From the NCBI GenBank assembly GCA_013285945.1, contig JABDGP010000006.1, positions 1 to 64,000 on the forward strand: a stretch of DNA of 64,000 bases. Direction: 5' to 3'. The notes below the pieces were generated by a model. The model saw only the letters and a program-made list of their open reading frames with translations. It had not been told where the DNA came from and did no database searches. Numbering within the stretch: position 1 is the first letter of the stretch; every line of letters starts with the position of its first letter. The translations under genes and the position numbers were made by a program. The DNA comes from Bacteroidota bacterium. GTDB taxonomy: Bacteria; Bacteroidota; Bacteroidia; Cytophagales; Cyclobacteriaceae. Below are positions 16,713-24,680 of this stretch, piece by piece.

Positions 16713-16937
16713 ATGGGAATTGTGAAGCGGATACAGTTATTTTTTGAAGGCCATGCCTTTGGCGTATGTGCGTTCCTGGGTGAGAAGTTTGGCTTTGCTA
16801 CTTCCTCGATCAGGTTATTCTTCATTTATGCATCTTTTTTGACATTGGGATCACCGGTGATTCTTTATCTGTCAATTGCCTTTATCCTAAACATCAGGGC
16901 GCATTTGCGAAAGCGTAATACTATCTGGGATTTCTAA
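16713..16937 (+). CDS. Small PspC-domain membrane protein
   Basis: 74 residues, almost exactly one PspC domain. An amphipathic start (MGIVKRIQLFFEGHAFGVCA) leads to FLGEKFGFATSSIRLFFIYA and a hydrophobic hairpin (SFLTLGSPVILYLSIAFIL), then a basic end (RAHLRKRN). PspC proteins are inner-membrane members of the phage-shock/envelope stress response; stand-alone PspC domains without pspA are common in Bacteroidota and their role is not settled. The last 17 bases overlap tail-to-tail with the convergent glycosyltransferase gene. Confidence 0.75.
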   Translation: MGIVKRIQLFFEGHAFGVCAFLGEKFGFATSSIRLFFIYASFLTLGSPVILYLSIAFILNIRAHLRKRNTIWDF

Positions 16938-17949
16938 AATTCAGATCTCTCGAGGATTTTCTTCCGAGCATGAAATAGTCGAATACGATAAGTCCCTGAT
17001 AGGCTCCATTTGTACCAAAATTCTTAATTTGACTTGCCACCAGGGCACGCTTTTTTATTTCGTGCTTAAATCTTCGGAGGAAACTCAGATGAGCAATAAT
17101 CACAGCTTTGGCGTGAATTCCGGACCCGGTAAAGAGGAAATGCAACGCGGCAGCCCAATCCAATAATACCCTTAGCGGGAATTTCCAAACCAGTGAAGAA
17201 ATCCGCTGATGCTTGAGTAACAGGCTCAGGCCATTGCGAAAATTAAGGTACGTTTTACGAGGGTTGGAGGCTGATAACGTTCCTCCGCCTACATGATAAA
17301 CTGTGCTCTTACCTTGGTAAAAGATTTTATGTCCCGCGCGCGTCAACTTCCAACACAGGTCGATCTCTTCCATGTGCGCAAAGAAGTCTTCATCAAGTCC
17401 GTGCATTTCATGAAAGCGATCAACTCTTACAAAAAGACAGGCGCCTGATGCCCAAAAAATCTTAACGGTATCGTTGTATTGTCCGTGATCTTCTTCAATA
17501 GAATCAAATAAGCGACCCCGGCAGAACGGATAGCCAAGAGTATCGATTTGTCCACCGCCTGCCCCTGCATATTCAAATTTGTTTTTCGCCCGATAGGAGA
17601 GGATTTTTGGTTGTGCCGCCGCAATTGTGATGTCGCTATCCATGAGATCAATTACAGGCTCAAGCCAGTTGGGTGTTACCTCCACGTCCGAATTGAGAAG
17701 AACATAATAGGTTGCCTGAATTTGTTTCAAGACGGTATTATACCCGCCACAGAAACCCTTATTCTCAGAAAGGCCAATCAGTCTTACTTGAGGGAATTCA
17801 TTTTTTACGAAGTCAGCTGAACCATCGGTTGAGCCGTTGTCGGCAACTATGATTTCTGCTTCTTTGCTGTAATTCAAGATAGACGGCAGAAACTGCTGCA
17901 GGAAATTTTTCCCATTAAAATTGAGGATTACAACCGCTACTTTGGTCAT
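16921..17949 (-). CDS. Glycosyltransferase family 2
   Basis: 342 residues. GT-A fold enzyme that transfers a sugar from a nucleotide donor, probably for cell-surface glycans. Visible motifs: VVILNFNGKNFLQQFLPSIL at the N-terminus, IIVADNGSTDGSADFV for the first Asp motif, YYVLLNSDVEVTPNWL (a DXD-like segment), and EEIDLCWKLTRAGHKIFY, the usual acceptor-side ED motif. A C-terminal helical part (LLLKHQRISSLVWKFPLRVL) is probably membrane-associated. It overlaps ybaB upstream by four bases (ATGA), so the two are translationally coupled, an arrangement without obvious functional logic. Confidence 0.9.
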   Translation of the reverse strand: MTKVAVVILNFNGKNFLQQFLPSILNYSKEAEIIVADNGSTDGSADFVKNEFPQVRLIGLSENKGFCGGYNTVLKQIQATYYVLLNSDVEVTPNWLEPVIDLMDSDITIAAAQPKILSYRAKNKFEYAGAGGGQIDTLGYPFCRGRLFDSIEEDHGQYNDTVKIFWASGACLFVRVDRFHEMHGLDEDFFAHMEEIDLCWKLTRAGHKIFYQGKSTVYHVGGGTLSASNPRKTYLNFRNGLSLLLKHQRISSLVWKFPLRVLLDWAAALHFLFTGSGIHAKAVIIAHLSFLRRFKHEIKKRALVASQIKNFGTNGAYQGLIVFDYFMLGRKSSRDLNFRNPR

Positions 17950-18281
17950 CCCATCATGCTGCTAAGATCCATTCCCGGAATGTTTGGTAACAAACCCTCG
18001 GTAGATTTTTTTAATTGCTCACGGGCTTGCGTTTCGGCTTCGTCGCTGGCTTTGTTTACAGCTGCAATAACCAAATCCTGTATCAATACTTTGTCTTCAG
18101 CTTTTAAAATGGATGGATCAATATCAAGAGCAATCAATTGCCTTTTCCCATTGACAGTAGCCTTTACCATTCCTCCACCGGATTCGCCATTCACTTTTAA
18201 TAATACCAGATTGTCTTGTGCTTCTTTTAGCCGGGCTTGAACCTCTTTCATTTTGCTCATCATTTTCATCATGTCAAACAT
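17946..18281 (-). CDS. YbaB/EbfC nucleoid-associated protein
   Basis: 111 residues. The family forms small dimers that bind DNA and compact the nucleoid. The sequence shows the full pattern: an N-terminal Met- and Lys-rich helix (MMKMMSKMKEVQARLKEAQ), the strand GGGMVKATVNGKRQLIALDI with the conserved Asp, and the long final helix (LIQDLVIAAVNKASDEAETQ), ending in a Gly/Pro/Met-rich tail (PNIPGMDLSSMMG). In many bacteria ybaB follows dnaX; dnaX is not seen here. The start overlaps nothing upstream; 90 bp separate it from the adhesin gene. Confidence 0.92.
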   Translation of the reverse strand: MFDMMKMMSKMKEVQARLKEAQDNLVLLKVNGESGGGMVKATVNGKRQLIALDIDPSILKAEDKVLIQDLVIAAVNKASDEAETQAREQLKKSTEGLLPNIPGMDLSSMMG

Positions 18282-18371
18282 GGCTTCTGTTTTTTTAAAG
18301 GACGTAAAATTAAGCGGAAAAGTTGGGTTAATGTGGCCCGATGAAAAGATCGTCCAAATCTTATAAGGAGG

Positions 18372-20282
18372 CTACTTACGGATCAAAATCACCGTACCGG
18401 CCTTTTTGAAAGAGCTGCCGTTGAGGTCGGTTCCCTGGGCAGTCCAGACATAGGTTGCATCGGGCATGTTAATACCATCGCGCCGGCCATCCCAAGGTTC
18501 ATTTTTATCGGAGAAGAAAACAAGTGATCCCCATCGATCGAAAACCTGCAATTCCAGCTTTGAGATGTAATGCCCTTTCACGGTAAATGTTCTATTAACC
18601 ACAGCAACTTTACTATCAGGATTGAATGCTGTGGGATAGAAAAGGTTTACGCCTTTCACCACTTTGATTTCATTAGAAATAGAAACGGAGACTCCCGCCT
18701 GATTAGCATTAGCAGTAATTTTATACAAGACTACCTGGTTAACAGCATCGACCTGAGTGTCGGTGTAGGTCGTGTCGGTACCCGCGTTTATAGTTTGCAG
18801 GAGCTGTCCTTGCTGATTGAATTTTTGAATAGTGTAGCTTTTTACGCCAGCGGCCCATCCTTTGTATTGAGACCAGTGCAAGATTACTTCGTTAGTGTCA
18901 TCCGCACTTCCATTCAAAATGATAGGGCATGAGGCAAGACCTTGCACGCTGGCATTGTCGCAATTATCGGTGTAACTGATTTTGTAACAATAACCTTCTG
19001 AATACGTGGCATCGGTGTATAGTTTCGTGGGTACTGCCTTTTGTAATACGTATGCCCCCCCATTTTGCGAGCGGAAAACATTGTAGCTCGTGGTGGCGAA
19101 GGCGGGGTCTTGAAGCCAGGCAAGATCGACCTGAGCGCTGCTTACAATTGCGCTTGTGTTGTTGATTGGCGTTGGTGTATCGATCAGGAAGGAGGTAACA
19201 CATTTTTGCAATGACGTGCTCGTCGCGCCACCGGGATACTTGCTAATTAATTGATAGCAGTACTCAGTTTTACAAACGATGGCAGCATCATTGTAATTTG
19301 TTGCTGTTCCGGCAACGCTGGTAAGGTTAGTGTTATTCCTTGTGATTTGAATAGTCGAAATTCCCATACTTGCAGTTTGCCACGATAACTGATCTACGCC
19401 ACTCGCTTTGGCTAAAGAAAATTCGTGACTGCAAACCGGCGAGGAGTAAGTGTCGGTGTTCGCGCAGGGATCGTACGAACTAAGTTCAAAACAATAGTAA
19501 TTTTTGTTAAGCGTCAGATTGGGTATGGTTAGTGAGTTGGCAGCATACAAGGTTTGGTACTGCTGAAAGTTGCTTGCATTGTTGTAGGCAATGTTGGCGT
19601 GGTATTCGATATTTGTTTGTGGCGTAAACCCCAGTTGTAAACTGACCGTATCGACAGCTAATAAAGTACTGATGGAAGGTATGGGTAATGCAGTCAATGC
19701 TTTGAAGGGTTGCACATTCGCATTGCAATTATTGGCAGCGTTAAGCTTCTTCCCTTTCACACTAATGTTGTAGTTGCCTGCCGCACCGTAACTGAACATG
19801 GCTATTTGATTATTTCCCGAAGGGATGGAAGTATCTATCGTTCCATCATCATTGAAATCAATAGCATACGAATCGTAAAAACTATCTGTGATTTTAATCT
19901 CGACCTTATCGCCGGCACAAGTAAAAATTTCGAAAGGCGGTGGCGTGTTGGGGTCAACTGTAATGGTGATGTCATCGGCACCTATACTTTGATAGAGTAC
20001 GGATAATTTATACGTACCCGCAGTGGTATATGTAAACTGAATTACATTTTGGCAGCTTGCATTAGGCGGGCAACTACCGGTGCCGTCAAAGTTCATAATG
20101 CAAGGTGTGCCTGCTGTGCACCCAGCATTGCCGGGAAAGCTTGTGCTGGTGATGTTGACAGTTAAAGGTGCGCATCCGCGAATTTGATCCACCTTAAAAC
20201 GGCCGAGTCTGCTCGTGTAGGGTTGTGCTTTGCTGATAAATGCAAAGGCAAGAAAACCAATGAAAAGAAAAGCCTTCCTCAC
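18372..20282 (-). CDS. T9SS-exported PKD-domain protein with type B (gliding motility-associated) C-terminal domain
   Basis: 636 residues. Signal peptide MRKAFLFIGFLAFAFISKA; PKD-like domain at about 30-110 (GCAPLTVNITSTSFPG, IQFTYTTAGTYKLSV), a second at about 120-185 (IAMFSYGAAGNYNISV), then fibronectin III-like repeats. The last 85 residues are the gliding motility-associated C-terminal domain (VNLFYPTAFNPDS, LELQVFDRWGSLVFFS, EPWDGRRDG, YVWTAQGTDLNG), the type B signal for the type IX secretion system. It is therefore exported and attached at the cell surface, probably as an adhesin-like protein. The start overlaps the hutH stop by four bases. Confidence 0.92.
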   Translation of the reverse strand: MRKAFLFIGFLAFAFISKAQPYTSRLGRFKVDQIRGCAPLTVNITSTSFPGNAGCTAGTPCIMNFDGTGSCPPNASCQNVIQFTYTTAGTYKLSVLYQSIGADDITITVDPNTPPPFEIFTCAGDKVEIKITDSFYDSYAIDFNDDGTIDTSIPSGNNQIAMFSYGAAGNYNISVKGKKLNAANNCNANVQPFKALTALPIPSISTLLAVDTVSLQLGFTPQTNIEYHANIAYNNASNFQQYQTLYAANSLTIPNLTLNKNYYCFELSSYDPCANTDTYSSPVCSHEFSLAKASGVDQLSWQTASMGISTIQITRNNTNLTSVAGTATNYNDAAIVCKTEYCYQLISKYPGGATSTSLQKCVTSFLIDTPTPINNTSAIVSSAQVDLAWLQDPAFATTSYNVFRSQNGGAYVLQKAVPTKLYTDATYSEGYCYKISYTDNCDNASVQGLASCPIILNGSADDTNEVILHWSQYKGWAAGVKSYTIQKFNQQGQLLQTINAGTDTTYTDTQVDAVNQVVLYKITANANQAGVSVSISNEIKVVKGVNLFYPTAFNPDSKVAVVNRTFTVKGHYISKLELQVFDRWGSLVFFSDKNEPWDGRRDGINMPDATYVWTAQGTDLNGSSFKKAGTVILIRK

Positions 20283-21775
20283 ACTTCTATATTAAACTCT
20301 TTCAGAAATTTTTCTGCTCCTATCAAGTCATCGTGCAGTAAACGGTCGCTTTCTATAAACGAAACTTGTGTGCGAAAAGTATCAATGAATTTCTCTAACA
20401 CAGGCGAAGTCTTTAGCGGCTTACGAAATTGCAGAGCCTGTGCGGCCGTCATTAATTCGATGGCAAGAATCGAATAAATATTATTTACGACACGATAAGC
20501 CTTGGTGGCAGCATTAGCACCCATACTCACATGATCTTCCTGTCCATTACTTGACACAATTGAATCGACCGATGCAGGCGTGCAGAGTTGTTTGTTCTGG
20601 CTCACGAGTGAAGCGGCTGTGTATTGTGGTATCATCAATCCCGAATTGATACCCGGATTAGCTACAAGGTAATTCGGCAGGTCGCGGGCACCTGAAATTA
20701 ACTGATACGTTCTGCGTTCTGAGATACTACCGATTTCCGCCATTGCGATCGCCAGAAAATCCAGTGCTAACGCTAATGGTTGTCCGTGGAAATTTCCGGC
20801 TGAAATGATTTTATCCTCTTCTGAAAAAACATTAGGATTGTCAGTTACACTATTGATTTCAGTTAGAAAAGTTTGTGTAGCAAACTGAACGGCATCGTCA
20901 CTCGCACCATGCACTTGAGGTATGCACCGGAACGAGTATGGATCTTGCACATGCTTTTTGTTTTGTATAATGATCTCGCTTCCGGTCAATAGTCTTTTTA
21001 TTTCGGCCGCAACTTTTATCTGCCCTCGATGTGGGCGAATCCGGTGCACGTTTTCATCAAACGGCTCTATACGTCCATCAAATCCATCAAGCGAAAGCGC
21101 AGCAATAATGTTAGCCAATTTTAGTAACCGCTGTGAGTGAATAAGACACCAAACTCCGTAGCTACTCATGAACTGCGTACCGTTCAGCAATGCCAAACCT
21201 TCCTTTGATTTGAGATGGAGTTTTTCCCATCCCATTTGTTTCAAAACTTCGGCACTTGTATAATTCTTATTTTGAAAATGAACTTCTCCCATGCCGATTA
21301 ATGGCAACGATAAATGCGCTAACGGAGCAAGATCACCGGAAGCACCCAGCGAGCCCATCTCATAAACACGAGGCAAAATATTCTTATTGAACATGGATAC
21401 CAGTCGCTCCACAGTTTCAGTCTGCACACCCGAATATCCATAAGCTAAAGATTGAATTTTCAAAAAGAGCATGAGCTTCACGATTTCCTGAGGACTTTCC
21501 GGGCCCATGCCGCACGCATGCGACAGCACTAGATTCTCCTGAAGTTTTTCTAACTGATCTTTGGGGATGTTTTTATTGTACAATGAACCGAAGCCCGTAT
21601 TGATTCCATAAATCGGTTCGCTGGAAGCGGCTAATTTCCTATCAAGGTATTCGCGTGAGCGCTTGATTTTATTTTTGGATTCGTCTGAAAGTACTAGTTG
21701 CGCGTCGGACTGCAAGGTTTTTTGCAGATCAGAAAAGGAAATATTTTGAGGGCTGATGGTGTGTGAGTAGCTCAA
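20279..21775 (-). CDS. hutH: Histidine ammonia-lyase
   Basis: 498 residues. Deaminates histidine to urocanate with the MIO cofactor built from Ala-Ser-Gly. The residues align at a constant offset of three with the Pseudomonas enzyme: Y56 (YGINTGFG), H86 (NLVLSHACG) and A145-S146-G147 (GSLGASGDL). The SH at 85-86 fits a histidine rather than tyrosine or phenylalanine lyase. No hutU, hutI or hutG is nearby, so the rest of the degradation pathway is elsewhere or absent. It lies 23 bp after hisS and overlaps the T9SS adhesin gene, forming one probable transcript of histidine-related and surface genes. Confidence 0.93.
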   Translation of the reverse strand: MSYSHTISPQNISFSDLQKTLQSDAQLVLSDESKNKIKRSREYLDRKLAASSEPIYGINTGFGSLYNKNIPKDQLEKLQENLVLSHACGMGPESPQEIVKLMLFLKIQSLAYGYSGVQTETVERLVSMFNKNILPRVYEMGSLGASGDLAPLAHLSLPLIGMGEVHFQNKNYTSAEVLKQMGWEKLHLKSKEGLALLNGTQFMSSYGVWCLIHSQRLLKLANIIAALSLDGFDGRIEPFDENVHRIRPHRGQIKVAAEIKRLLTGSEIIIQNKKHVQDPYSFRCIPQVHGASDDAVQFATQTFLTEINSVTDNPNVFSEEDKIISAGNFHGQPLALALDFLAIAMAEIGSISERRTYQLISGARDLPNYLVANPGINSGLMIPQYTAASLVSQNKQLCTPASVDSIVSSNGQEDHVSMGANAATKAYRVVNNIYSILAIELMTAAQALQFRKPLKTSPVLEKFIDTFRTQVSFIESDRLLHDDLIGAEKFLKEFNIEV

Positions 21776-21798
21776 AGGTCAATAAGTTTTGATCAAAG

Positions 21799-23172
21799 TT
21801 ATTTGTACAACTGCATGGCTGTTACCAACTCCGGAAAAGATAACGTCAACTGGTTTCCGGTTTCCATTTTTTTCAGGGTTACGGTCTCCGTCCTTATTTC
21901 TTCAGAACCGATGACAACCACGAAGGGGATCTTTTTCTTGTCGGCGTACTCCAGTTGCTTTTTCACTTTGGCAGGCTCGGGATAAACCTCACAAGAGATT
22001 TCATTTTCACGCAGCCCTTGCACGATTTTGAGACTGTGTCGAAAACTTTGTTCATCCAAATGTGCCACCAAAACTGTAGATGAAGCACGTGCGTCTTTTG
22101 GGAAGATATTGAGTTCTTCCATGGCGTCATACAGCCTGTCAATACCAAAAGAGAAACCAACGCCAGAGCTTTTTTCTTTAGCATCAAATACAGCGGTAAG
22201 GTTATCGTAGCGACCGCCTCCACTCACGCTGCCGATGGATACGTTACCAATTTTCACTTCAAAGATGCAACCTGTGTAATAGCTAAGTCCTCGGGCAAGT
22301 GCAACATCAAACTCTACGTGATCATCGGTAGCTCCAAAGCCTGCTAACAAGGAAAGTACTTCGGTGAGATCGCTTAGTCCCTTTTTTCCTTTTTCGGATG
22401 ATGTAAATTTTTGACCAAGGAAGTCAATTTTCTGCTTTGTGTTTCCTTTGAAGTTCAAGGTTTCAAAAAGCGATGAGAGGTCTCCGTCAAATCCTCTGGC
22501 GCGCAATTCTTCTTTCACTTTCTCTTCACCGATTTTATCAAGCTTGTCGATGGCGACAAAGAGCGAGCCTTCTTTGGCGGAAGCATTGAGAATTTCGGCA
22601 AGGCCGGATAATATCCCGCGGTGATTAATCTTGACTATATAATCGTTAATACCCAAAATTTTGAAAGCATCTTTGATCATCAGTATGATCTCGGCTTCAC
22701 ACACTAATGAATCTGTGCCCACCACATCGGCATCGCATTGGTAGAATTCGCGGTAGCGCCCTTTTTGAGGACGATCAGCACGCCAGACTGGTTGTATCTG
22801 ATAACGCTTAAATGGAAATGTGATCTCATGACGGTTAGTTACAACATATCGGGCAAAAGGAACGGTGAGGTCATAACGCAGGCCTTTTTCGGAAATATCG
22901 TTTGTGATAAGTCTTGAATCTTTCGTGGCGAGTTTTACTGAATCGACATCCTTAAGGTAATCTCCAGAATTCAATATTTTAAATAGTAGCTGATCGCCTT
23001 CTTCACCATATTTCCCTGTAAGGGTTGATAAATTCTCCATAGCCGGGGTTTCCAAAGGTTGGAACCCATAGCGCTGAAATACTTTTCGTATCGAATCAAA
23101 AATAAATTGCCGCTTGGCCATTTGAGCCGGGCCAAAGTCGCGGGTGCCTTTTGGCAGAGAAACTTTTTCCAT
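21799..23172 (-). CDS. hisS: Histidyl-tRNA synthetase
   Basis: 457 residues, a normal class II enzyme that charges tRNA-His. Visible: LPKGTRDFGPAQMAKRQFIF at the start, motif 1 region FQRYGFQPLETPAMENLST, the TVPFARYV histidine-loop, motif 2 VWRADRPQKGRYREFYQCDA, the histidine A motif ALARGLSYYTGCIFE, GSVSGGGRYDNL and motif 3 SSGVGFSFGIDRLYDAM. A C-terminal anticodon-binding domain follows (ASSTVLVAHLDEQSFRHSLK). A TAGTTTTG -7 box four bases before the ATG fixes the start and suggests near-leaderless expression. The next gene, hutH, uses the same amino acid. Confidence 0.96.
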   Translation of the reverse strand: MEKVSLPKGTRDFGPAQMAKRQFIFDSIRKVFQRYGFQPLETPAMENLSTLTGKYGEEGDQLLFKILNSGDYLKDVDSVKLATKDSRLITNDISEKGLRYDLTVPFARYVVTNRHEITFPFKRYQIQPVWRADRPQKGRYREFYQCDADVVGTDSLVCEAEIILMIKDAFKILGINDYIVKINHRGILSGLAEILNASAKEGSLFVAIDKLDKIGEEKVKEELRARGFDGDLSSLFETLNFKGNTKQKIDFLGQKFTSSEKGKKGLSDLTEVLSLLAGFGATDDHVEFDVALARGLSYYTGCIFEVKIGNVSIGSVSGGGRYDNLTAVFDAKEKSSGVGFSFGIDRLYDAMEELNIFPKDARASSTVLVAHLDEQSFRHSLKIVQGLRENEISCEVYPEPAKVKKQLEYADKKKIPFVVVIGSEEIRTETVTLKKMETGNQLTLSFPELVTAMQLYK

Positions 23173-23176
23173 GTCA

Positions 23177-23184
23177 CAAAACTA
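23177..23184 (-). promoter_or_regulatory. Putative -7 promoter element TAGTTTTG
   Basis: On the minus strand it matches TAnnTTTG and ends four bases before the hisS ATG, so the transcript would start at or near the first codon. Confidence 0.5.
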
Positions 23185-23273
23185 ATTACTATTTGCAGAT
23201 TACATCCTACCGAAACCCGATTGCACGAGAATTTGAATTGTTGTACACTCGCGCCAAAATTAAAACTATCATC

Positions 23274-23801
23274 ATGAAAAAAATCTTTGGAAGTGCTTGT
23301 CTGATTTGTGCATTATTACTTTTGTCAACGGCCGGGTTTGCCCAGTATAAAAAGGGCGACAATCTTTTGAATTTCGGCGTTGGATTGAATTCATATTACA
23401 GCGGAGGTATTCCTGTCAGCGGTATTTTTGAAACAGGCGTGACTAAAGACATCAGTGTAGGTGGAGGCGTTGATTATCTGTCGTACCATTATGGATTTAT
23501 TGGCTACAACTATAGTTTTTCGGCATTATACATTGCTGCCCGTGGTTCGTACCATTTCAACGAGCTTTTGAATCTGAATACCAACAAGGTTGACGTTTAC
23601 GGCGGGCTCAGTTTGGGCTACCGGTCTTTTTCGTGGAGTAATTACAATGGCCAAAATGTTGGCAATGCATATGGCAGTGGCCTTTTCCTAGGCATCCATG
23701 TTGGCACTCGTTATTATTTTAGCCCGAAAGTTGGTGGGTTTCTGGAGTTGGGAGCGCTCGGGTCTACTAATGCGCGCTTAGGCCTTGCCTTCAAGTTTTA
23801 G
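23274..23801 (+). CDS. Small outer-membrane beta-barrel protein
   Basis: 175 residues from the ATG at 23274 (MKKIFGSACLICALLLLSTA, then GFAQ, a clear signal peptide). The open frame extends 41 codons upstream into the hisS promoter and is not used. The mature part is an eight-stranded-barrel-like series (LLNFGVGLNSYYSGGIPVSG, DISVGGGVDYLSYHYGFIG, ALYIAARGSYHF, VDVYGGLSLGYRSFSW, GLFLGIHVGTRYYFS, ARLGLAFKF) ending on an aromatic residue, as expected for BAM-dependent insertion. Function unknown. It is transcribed divergently from hisS with about 100 bp between start codons. Confidence 0.75.
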   Translation: MKKIFGSACLICALLLLSTAGFAQYKKGDNLLNFGVGLNSYYSGGIPVSGIFETGVTKDISVGGGVDYLSYHYGFIGYNYSFSALYIAARGSYHFNELLNLNTNKVDVYGGLSLGYRSFSWSNYNGQNVGNAYGSGLFLGIHVGTRYYFSPKVGGFLELGALGSTNARLGLAFKF

Positions 23802-23845
23802 GGCTTTTGATGGCGGCAACCGCTTGGAATAACGAGAATAACCCT

Positions 23846-23853
23846 TATTTTTG
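23846..23853 (+). promoter_or_regulatory. Putative -7 promoter element TATTTTTG
   Basis: It matches TAnnTTTG and lies 23 bp before the ATG of the 49-residue basic protein, giving that small gene its own promoter. Confidence 0.55.
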
Positions 23854-23876
23854 CGGCTCGATAAAATATTAAAGCC

Positions 23877-24026
23877 ATGTCAGTTACCCGTTTGAAAAGA
23901 AAAAACCGCAAAGACAGAGCCAAAGCTGCTCGCAGAAGGACAAGCCTTAAAGTTCAAAACTTCAAGCCTGTGGCCAAAGCGGTAGATATTGAAAAAATCA
24001 AAGAAGAATTCAAAGCGAAGAAATAA
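23877..24026 (+). CDS. Small, very basic protein, 49 aa
   Basis: ATG at 23877 to TAA at 24026. The N-terminal half is almost all Lys and Arg (MSVTRLKRKNRKDRAKAARR), the C-terminal half is a charged helix (VDIEKIKEEFKAKK). A -7 box 23 bp upstream and a strong terminator 20 bp downstream frame it as a real single-gene transcript. I recall similar short basic proteins beginning MSVTR in other Cytophagales but cannot name a family. Composition suggests RNA, ribosome or DNA binding; that is inference only. Confidence 0.75.
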   Translation: MSVTRLKRKNRKDRAKAARRRTSLKVQNFKPVAKAVDIEKIKEEFKAKK

Positions 24027-24046
24027 TTCATTTCAATTTCAAAATG

Positions 24047-24078
24047 AGCCAATAGGTATTCCCTGTTGGCTTTTTTGT
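24047..24078 (+). terminator. Rho-independent terminator
   Basis: AGCCAATAGG pairs with CCTGTTGGCT (one mismatch) and is followed by TTTTTTG. It ends the transcript of the 49-residue basic protein. Confidence 0.85.
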
Positions 24079-24099
24079 TTCCAGCCAGTCGGCTAATGG

Positions 24100-24612
24100 T
24101 CAAGGGTTCACAATTTGGCCACGTTTACCCAGTTCAATGACCTCCATTTTCTTGATTTCCTTTTTTAAAATTTCAAACCGGACTAAGGTTTTTACTAAGT
24201 GAAATCCATGGTTCCCCGCCGCCCCCGGATTAAGATAAAGCATGTTGTTGTAATTAGGGTCTTTCTTTACACGTAGAATGTGTGAATGGCCACAAATAAA
24301 AATGTCGGGGATTTTCCCTTTTAAGATCTTTTTCACCCTTGGATTATAATTAGGTGGGGCTCCGCCAATATGCGTCATCCAAACAGATAGCCCTTCACAA
24401 TCAAACCAAAGGTCTTCGGCATAGCGGGCCTGCATAACATTGTCGTCAATGTTACCAAAGACAGCCCTAAATGGTTTGAATTTTTCCAGTTCATCGGCAA
24501 CCTGGCTTTCCCCAATATCTCCGGCATGCCATATTTCGTCAACGTCTTTGAAATACTCAAAGACTTTTGGGTCGAGAACCCCGTGCGTGTCTGATATGAG
24601 GCCGATAACCAT
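24100..24612 (-). CDS. YfcE/MJ0936-like metallophosphoesterase
   Basis: 170 residues from the ATG at 24612 (MVIGLISDTHGVLDP); a start at 24651 would add 13 residues with no family match. The dimetal phosphoesterase motifs appear in order: GLISDTHG, WHAGDIGE, VFGNIDDN, and the paired histidines in THIGG and FICGHSHILR, then LNPGAAGNHG. Members of this family hydrolyse phosphodiesters or cyclic nucleotides in the cytosol; the natural substrate is usually unknown. It is transcribed divergently from a lipoprotein gene. Confidence 0.9.
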   Translation of the reverse strand: MVIGLISDTHGVLDPKVFEYFKDVDEIWHAGDIGESQVADELEKFKPFRAVFGNIDDNVMQARYAEDLWFDCEGLSVWMTHIGGAPPNYNPRVKKILKGKIPDIFICGHSHILRVKKDPNYNNMLYLNPGAAGNHGFHLVKTLVRFEILKKEIKKMEVIELGKRGQIVNP

Positions 24613-24680
24613 GTCTTCACTTCCTGTTTGTAAAACAAAGAAGGAGATCATTAATTACATTTGGAAATACTTAATGGCAA

